In this document: piece by piece, positions 61,268 through 64,000 of the stretch | Layout of the letters: the number at the start of each line of letters is the position of its first letter | Numbering within the stretch: the stretch's first letter is position 1 | Assembly (NCBI GenBank): GCA_000466585.1 | Contig: KE993501.1 | Location: 102,259 to 166,258 of the forward strand | Direction of reading: 5' to 3' | Length of the DNA stretch: 64,000 bases | Origin: Clostridiales bacterium oral taxon 876 str. F0540 | GTDB lineage: Bacteria; Bacillota; Clostridia; Clostridiales; Clostridiaceae | Made by a program: the position numbers and the translations under genes | The notes under the pieces: model-generated | Seen by the model: the letters and a program-made list of their open reading frames with translations, nothing else | The model's database searches: none | Told to the model about the DNA's origin: nothing

Positions 61268-61522
61268 GATTTCACCTCCTTTCATTCAAAACACTGGGCA
61301 TACTAGCCAGCTTATTCCCACTCGCTAGGCTGCCCGCAAAAGTTCATATAGGACTTTTGCTTCATAATAATAAATATGCAGAAGAGAGGAGGTTTTGGAA
61401 ACTTGACACTAATTTTAAACAAGAGTAGAATTGTGTTGAACAGCGTTAAATACATAAACAATGATAAAGCAGTAGCTGGGAGAAAGCTGTAATGCTTAAA
61501 AGAAATATTAAGGAGTAGAAAA

Positions 61523-62488
61523 ATGGACAAGTTCATGGTGGGTGTAGATTTAGGCGGAACAAATATCAAGATTTCAATATTTGATGATAAATTCAATAAG
61601 TTAATGGAATTAAGAAAGGCAACGGAAGCAAGTATGGGACCTAGCTATGTTTTAACAAAAATTGGTGATATGGTTAGCTATATGTTGGAGAACCTAAATA
61701 TTAAAGAAGACTCAGTATACTGTATGGGGATGGGTATTCCTGGGCTTTTAGACCCAAAAGAAGGCAAGTCATATTTTTCACCTAACTTTCCGGGCTGGGA
61801 GAACATTGAAGTAGTAAAGGAAATGAACAAAAGATTTAATTTTCCTATTTTTATTGATAATGATGTGAGAGTAAATTTATATGGTGAATGGAAATTTGGA
61901 GCTGGCGTAGGAATTAATAATCTTGTACTTATTACCCTTGGCACGGGAGTAGGTTCAGGTATTGTAATGGATGGAAGAGTGTTATATGGGGCTACAGCAA
62001 GCGCAGGAGAAATCGGCCACATGAACATGTATAGAGAGGGACGTCCCTGTAAATGCGGAAGTTCCGGCTGCTACAGCAGATATGTATCAGCCGTTGGAAT
62101 TATAAATACCTTTAAAGAAAAATTGCAGCAAGGAAAAAATAGTATCATTGAGCAATGGATTGATAATGATTTAGATAAACTTAGTCCAAAGTTGATTTCG
62201 GATGCTTATGATTTAGGAGACAGTTTAGCGTATGAAGTTATAAATGAGACAGCAGAAATACTCGGCTTTGGCCTTGCTAACGTAGTTAATATTTTCAATC
62301 CTGAAATGATAATTTTAGGAGGAGGAGTATCTCTTGCGGGAGATAAACTTTTAAAGCCTGCAAGAGATATAATGAAAAAGCATGCTTTAAAGGTGTCAAG
62401 TAATGCATGTACTTTGGTACAAGCAAAACTTGGTGATGGTGCAGGCATGATAGGAGCAGCGGTTTATGCTTCAGATAGAATACTGTAA
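61523..62488 (+). CDS. ROK family sugar kinase
   Basis: 321-aa kinase of the ROK family, most like glucokinase. The phosphate-1 motif GVDLGGTNIKI (8-18), GMGIPGLLDPKEG, phosphate-2 LGTGVGSGIVMDG and the zinc site GHMNMYREGRPCKCGSSGC are intact; the adenosine motif is GFGLANVVNIFNPEMIILGG. AAGGAG lies before the ATG. It is probably cotranscribed with the following TetR gene, 24 nt downstream. The sugar cannot be told apart between glucose, fructose and N-acetyl sugars. Confidence 0.92.
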   Translation: MDKFMVGVDLGGTNIKISIFDDKFNKLMELRKATEASMGPSYVLTKIGDMVSYMLENLNIKEDSVYCMGMGIPGLLDPKEGKSYFSPNFPGWENIEVVKEMNKRFNFPIFIDNDVRVNLYGEWKFGAGVGINNLVLITLGTGVGSGIVMDGRVLYGATASAGEIGHMNMYREGRPCKCGSSGCYSRYVSAVGIINTFKEKLQQGKNSIIEQWIDNDLDKLSPKLISDAYDLGDSLAYEVINETAEILGFGLANVVNIFNPEMIILGGGVSLAGDKLLKPARDIMKKHALKVSSNACTLVQAKLGDGAGMIGAAVYASDRIL

Positions 62489-62512
62489 AAAAGGTTAAAG
62501 GTGGAATAAACA

Positions 62513-63130
62513 ATGGGCATAAAAGAACGTAAGGAAAGAGAAAGAGAAGAGAAAAAGGAACTTATTTTATCCGCAGCAAAGAAGATAATTGAAGAAGAAG
62601 GGATACAAGCTCTCTCTATAAGGAAAATTGCCAGCAGAATAGAATATTCACCGGCAATTATATACCACTATTTTCAGGATAAAAGTGAAATTGTTGACTA
62701 TTTCTTAAGAGAGGGCTATAAGGAAATTGTTTCAGCTCTTGGAGGGCTTCAGCATCAAGAGGGAGAACCGGATATAGTTCTTAAAGCAAGCCTTGTAAAC
62801 TTTATAGAGGCTGCGTTAAAGATGTCAGAGGAATACAAATCTGTAATGCTTAATGATTCCGAAGAGGTTCTAAAGCATACCTCAGTACTCTTTAGAGGGG
62901 CTTCTGATGAAAGACCGGCAGTTGGGCTTTTGTGCAAATATTTAAAACAGCACTATTTTAAAGATCGGGAAGACAGCTTTATTGAACTTACAGCACAGAT
63001 ATTATGGAGCTCTATATTTGGACTTATAATACGACTTATCCTAGAGAAAAACGTTGATGAAGTTCAGAAGCATAGACTTATTGAACATAATATAAGGTTT
63101 ATTATAAATGGTATAAAGACAGTAAAATAA
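62513..63130 (+). CDS. TetR family transcriptional regulator
   Basis: 205 aa. The helix-turn-helix reads IIEEEGIQALSIRKIASRIE and YSPAIIYHYFQDKSEIVDYF, the TetR pattern; a WHG-like C-terminal domain (TAQILWSSIFGLIIRLIL) follows. AAAGGTGG precedes the ATG. It follows the ROK gene closely and may share its promoter, so it could respond to a sugar or an unrelated ligand. Confidence 0.88.
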   Translation: MGIKERKEREREEKKELILSAAKKIIEEEGIQALSIRKIASRIEYSPAIIYHYFQDKSEIVDYFLREGYKEIVSALGGLQHQEGEPDIVLKASLVNFIEAALKMSEEYKSVMLNDSEEVLKHTSVLFRGASDERPAVGLLCKYLKQHYFKDREDSFIELTAQILWSSIFGLIIRLILEKNVDEVQKHRLIEHNIRFIINGIKTVK

Positions 63131-63132
63131 TT

Positions 63133-63156
63133 TAAACTAGAGGTTTTCCTAGTTTG
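63133..63156 (+). terminator. Hairpin after the TetR gene
   Basis: AAACTAG-(8 nt)-CTAGTTT is a 7-bp dyad starting 3 nt after the stop, followed by GTTTGC. A weak terminator. Confidence 0.45.
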
Positions 63157-63168
63157 TTTGCAGCTGAC

Positions 63169-63291
63169 ATGAATGAACTTAAGGAAAGTCTTAAGAAAAT
63201 AGTAAAGCTTAATCCTAAGAAGGTATACAATTCTCATGGGCTTCCAGCTGATGTTAATGCAATTGAAAAGCTTATTGTTAGCTGTAAGTAA
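63169..63291 (+). pseudogene. C-terminal remnant of a metallo-beta-lactamase-fold gene
   Basis: The frame ending at 63291 reads MNELKESLKKIVKLNPKKVY and NSHGLPADVNAIEKLI. The VYNSHG(L)P segment matches the last metal-ligand His motif of MBL-fold hydrolases. No SD, no N-terminal domain. The frame is open from 63151; the ATG at 63169 is only nominal. Confidence 0.5.
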
Positions 63292-63360
63292 TATAGAATC
63301 TGAGGATCTATTAGACTATAATAGGTATATAAGTTATCAAAGACACAGACTCTAAGACTC

Positions 63361-63403
63361 AGAGCCGATGATGTGATAAAAACACAGTTGTCGGCTCTTT
63401 TTT
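63361..63403 (+). terminator. Rho-independent terminator
   Basis: AGAGCCGA (63361-63368) pairs with TCGGCTCT (63391-63398), with possible inner pairing GTG/CAC, followed by TTTTTT. Confidence 0.8.
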
Positions 63404-63478
63404 ATTAAACTGATGGACTTGTAGCAGCAGATAGTTAACTAGAAATATAGATAACAATAAATCTAGTTAACTATTTAT

Positions 63479-63907
63479 CTAGTTGGACTTGCAGCCAAAA
63501 ACATAATCATAGTAATAAGAAATAGCTTCATCAATAATTGTATTAAGATAGGCATTTACATCAGAGTGGCCGGCCTTTAATTCGTTAAGCTTTCTTATGG
63601 TTGAAGGTCTGAATTGGTAGCAGCGCTTCAGTGTGTAAAGCTCTCCATCTACAGCAGGAGTTGATCCTCTTTGTGATTTTCTAAAGCTTAAAACCATTGG
63701 TGCCGACGCAGCAGAAGGTTTAGTAACATCTATAGGATGATCTGCAGGAGCATTAGTGCTTTGCTCTTCCTTTAAAGCTTCAAAACTAAAAGATGCAACT
63801 GCTTTGCCTAAATTAATATCTCCTTCACTGAAGCCGTCATCATCAAAATCCTCAGCATCTAAGCTTTCAACATTAGCATAGTTTTTCTTTTTCATGTAAT
63901 TTGTCAT
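63479..63907 (-). CDS. Hypothetical protein with a ribbon-helix-helix-like C-terminus
   Basis: 142 aa. The first 90 residues are acidic and Ser/Ala/Pro-rich, probably disordered (ESLDAEDFDDDGFSEGD). The end, LYTLKRCYQFRPSTIRKLNE and DVNAYLNTIIDEAISYYYDY, resembles a short-strand plus two-helix DNA-binding unit like those of small plasmid partition or CopG-type proteins. GGAG overlaps or precedes two possible ATG starts (63907, 63895). No partner gene is visible in the window, so a partition role is unproven. Confidence 0.5.
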   Translation of the reverse strand: MTNYMKKKNYANVESLDAEDFDDDGFSEGDINLGKAVASFSFEALKEEQSTNAPADHPIDVTKPSAASAPMVLSFRKSQRGSTPAVDGELYTLKRCYQFRPSTIRKLNELKAGHSDVNAYLNTIIDEAISYYYDYVFGCKSN

Positions 63908-64000
63908 CTCCTAATAAAAAAAATTTCTCTAATATATACAATGCAAAAGTTCTAATACATTAATAATGTCCCAAAAATTCTTGAAGCTTGAATATTTTGT

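Noticed and set aside
1..64000. CRISPR array, insertion sequences, prophage, tRNA or rRNA genes
   Set aside because: I saw no regularly spaced direct repeats, no transposase or integrase reading frame, no phage structural genes and no tRNA- or rRNA-like sequence by eye. A dedicated tRNA or repeat scan could still find something small.

Overview
The window is a chromosomal stretch of a low-G+C, spore-forming Firmicute, most likely Clostridium sensu stricto or a close relative. The base composition is A+T-rich, Shine-Dalgarno sequences are strong (AGGAGG type), and GTG/TTG starts are common. A gerK-type germinant-receptor operon is present, and several families typical of clostridia occur (DUF4317, CBO0543-like, DUF1659/DUF2922/YvrJ, TetB(P)-like). 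I see no rRNA, tRNA, CRISPR array, transposase or phage structural genes.

Layout. 1-3.9 kb: riboflavin operon ribD-ribE-ribBA-ribH behind a promoter, an FMN riboswitch and a riboswitch-controlled terminator. 4-9 kb: small genes and the minus-strand gerKA-gerKC-gerKB operon; gerKC has an in-frame stop. 9.3-15.5 kb: nitroreductase, MurC-like ligase, a 5'-truncated metallo-beta-lactamase-fold fragment, an acetyltransferase, an orphan 363-aa protein and an alpha/beta hydrolase of foreign-looking composition. 15.5-21.3 kb: cell-wall block with an L,D-transpeptidase, a VanR/VanS-like two-component system, a serine D,D-carboxypeptidase and a VanZ-like protein; a repeated TTAAGA-N5-ATAAGA motif marks a small regulon. 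21.6-28 kb: regulators, transglutaminase, flavoprotein and aldo-keto reductase next to an HxlR regulator, small conserved proteins and an Imm5-like protein. 28-35.4 kb: M28 peptidase, DUF4317 protein, an esterase/ChaN-like pair with a divergent AraC regulator, and a thoroughly decayed VCBS/FG-GAP-like gene. 35.6-41.3 kb: LUD-domain protein and MFS transporter, LysR regulator, a ClpP-like protein lacking the catalytic histidine, a serine hydrolase, an HhH mini-protein, an acetyltransferase and a perfect 25-bp hairpin. 41.4-54.4 kb: divergent UbiX/LpdD-like and UbiA/ABC-transporter operons, a TetR regulator with an FAD oxidoreductase, a TetB(P)-like ribosomal protection gene behind a long leader with terminators, a methyltransferase and a long UbiD. 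54.4-64 kb: small conserved proteins, a cluster of gene remnants, the sigma factor/DUF1659/DUF2922/YvrJ cassette, a ROK kinase, a TetR regulator and a ribbon-helix-helix-like protein.

How the genes may work together. The most interesting units are: (1) UbiA + UbiX + LpdD-like + 600-residue UbiD + a NitT/TauT-type ABC importer, read here as a possible prenylated-quinone (futalosine-type late step) or quinone-precursor salvage locus; (2) the VanRS-like regulon without vanHAX, whose D,D-carboxypeptidase could supply tetrapeptide donors to the neighbouring L,D-transpeptidase; (3) the tet gene, with a promoter about 690 nt upstream, up to three terminator-like hairpins and a 26-codon leader ORF; (4) the sporadic sigma-factor cassette of unknown function. 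Several pseudogenes (gerKC, VCBS-like, DUF3231-like, MFS, two MBL fragments, an esterase tail) show local gene decay. All assignments rest on reading motifs in the sequence; no database search was run.
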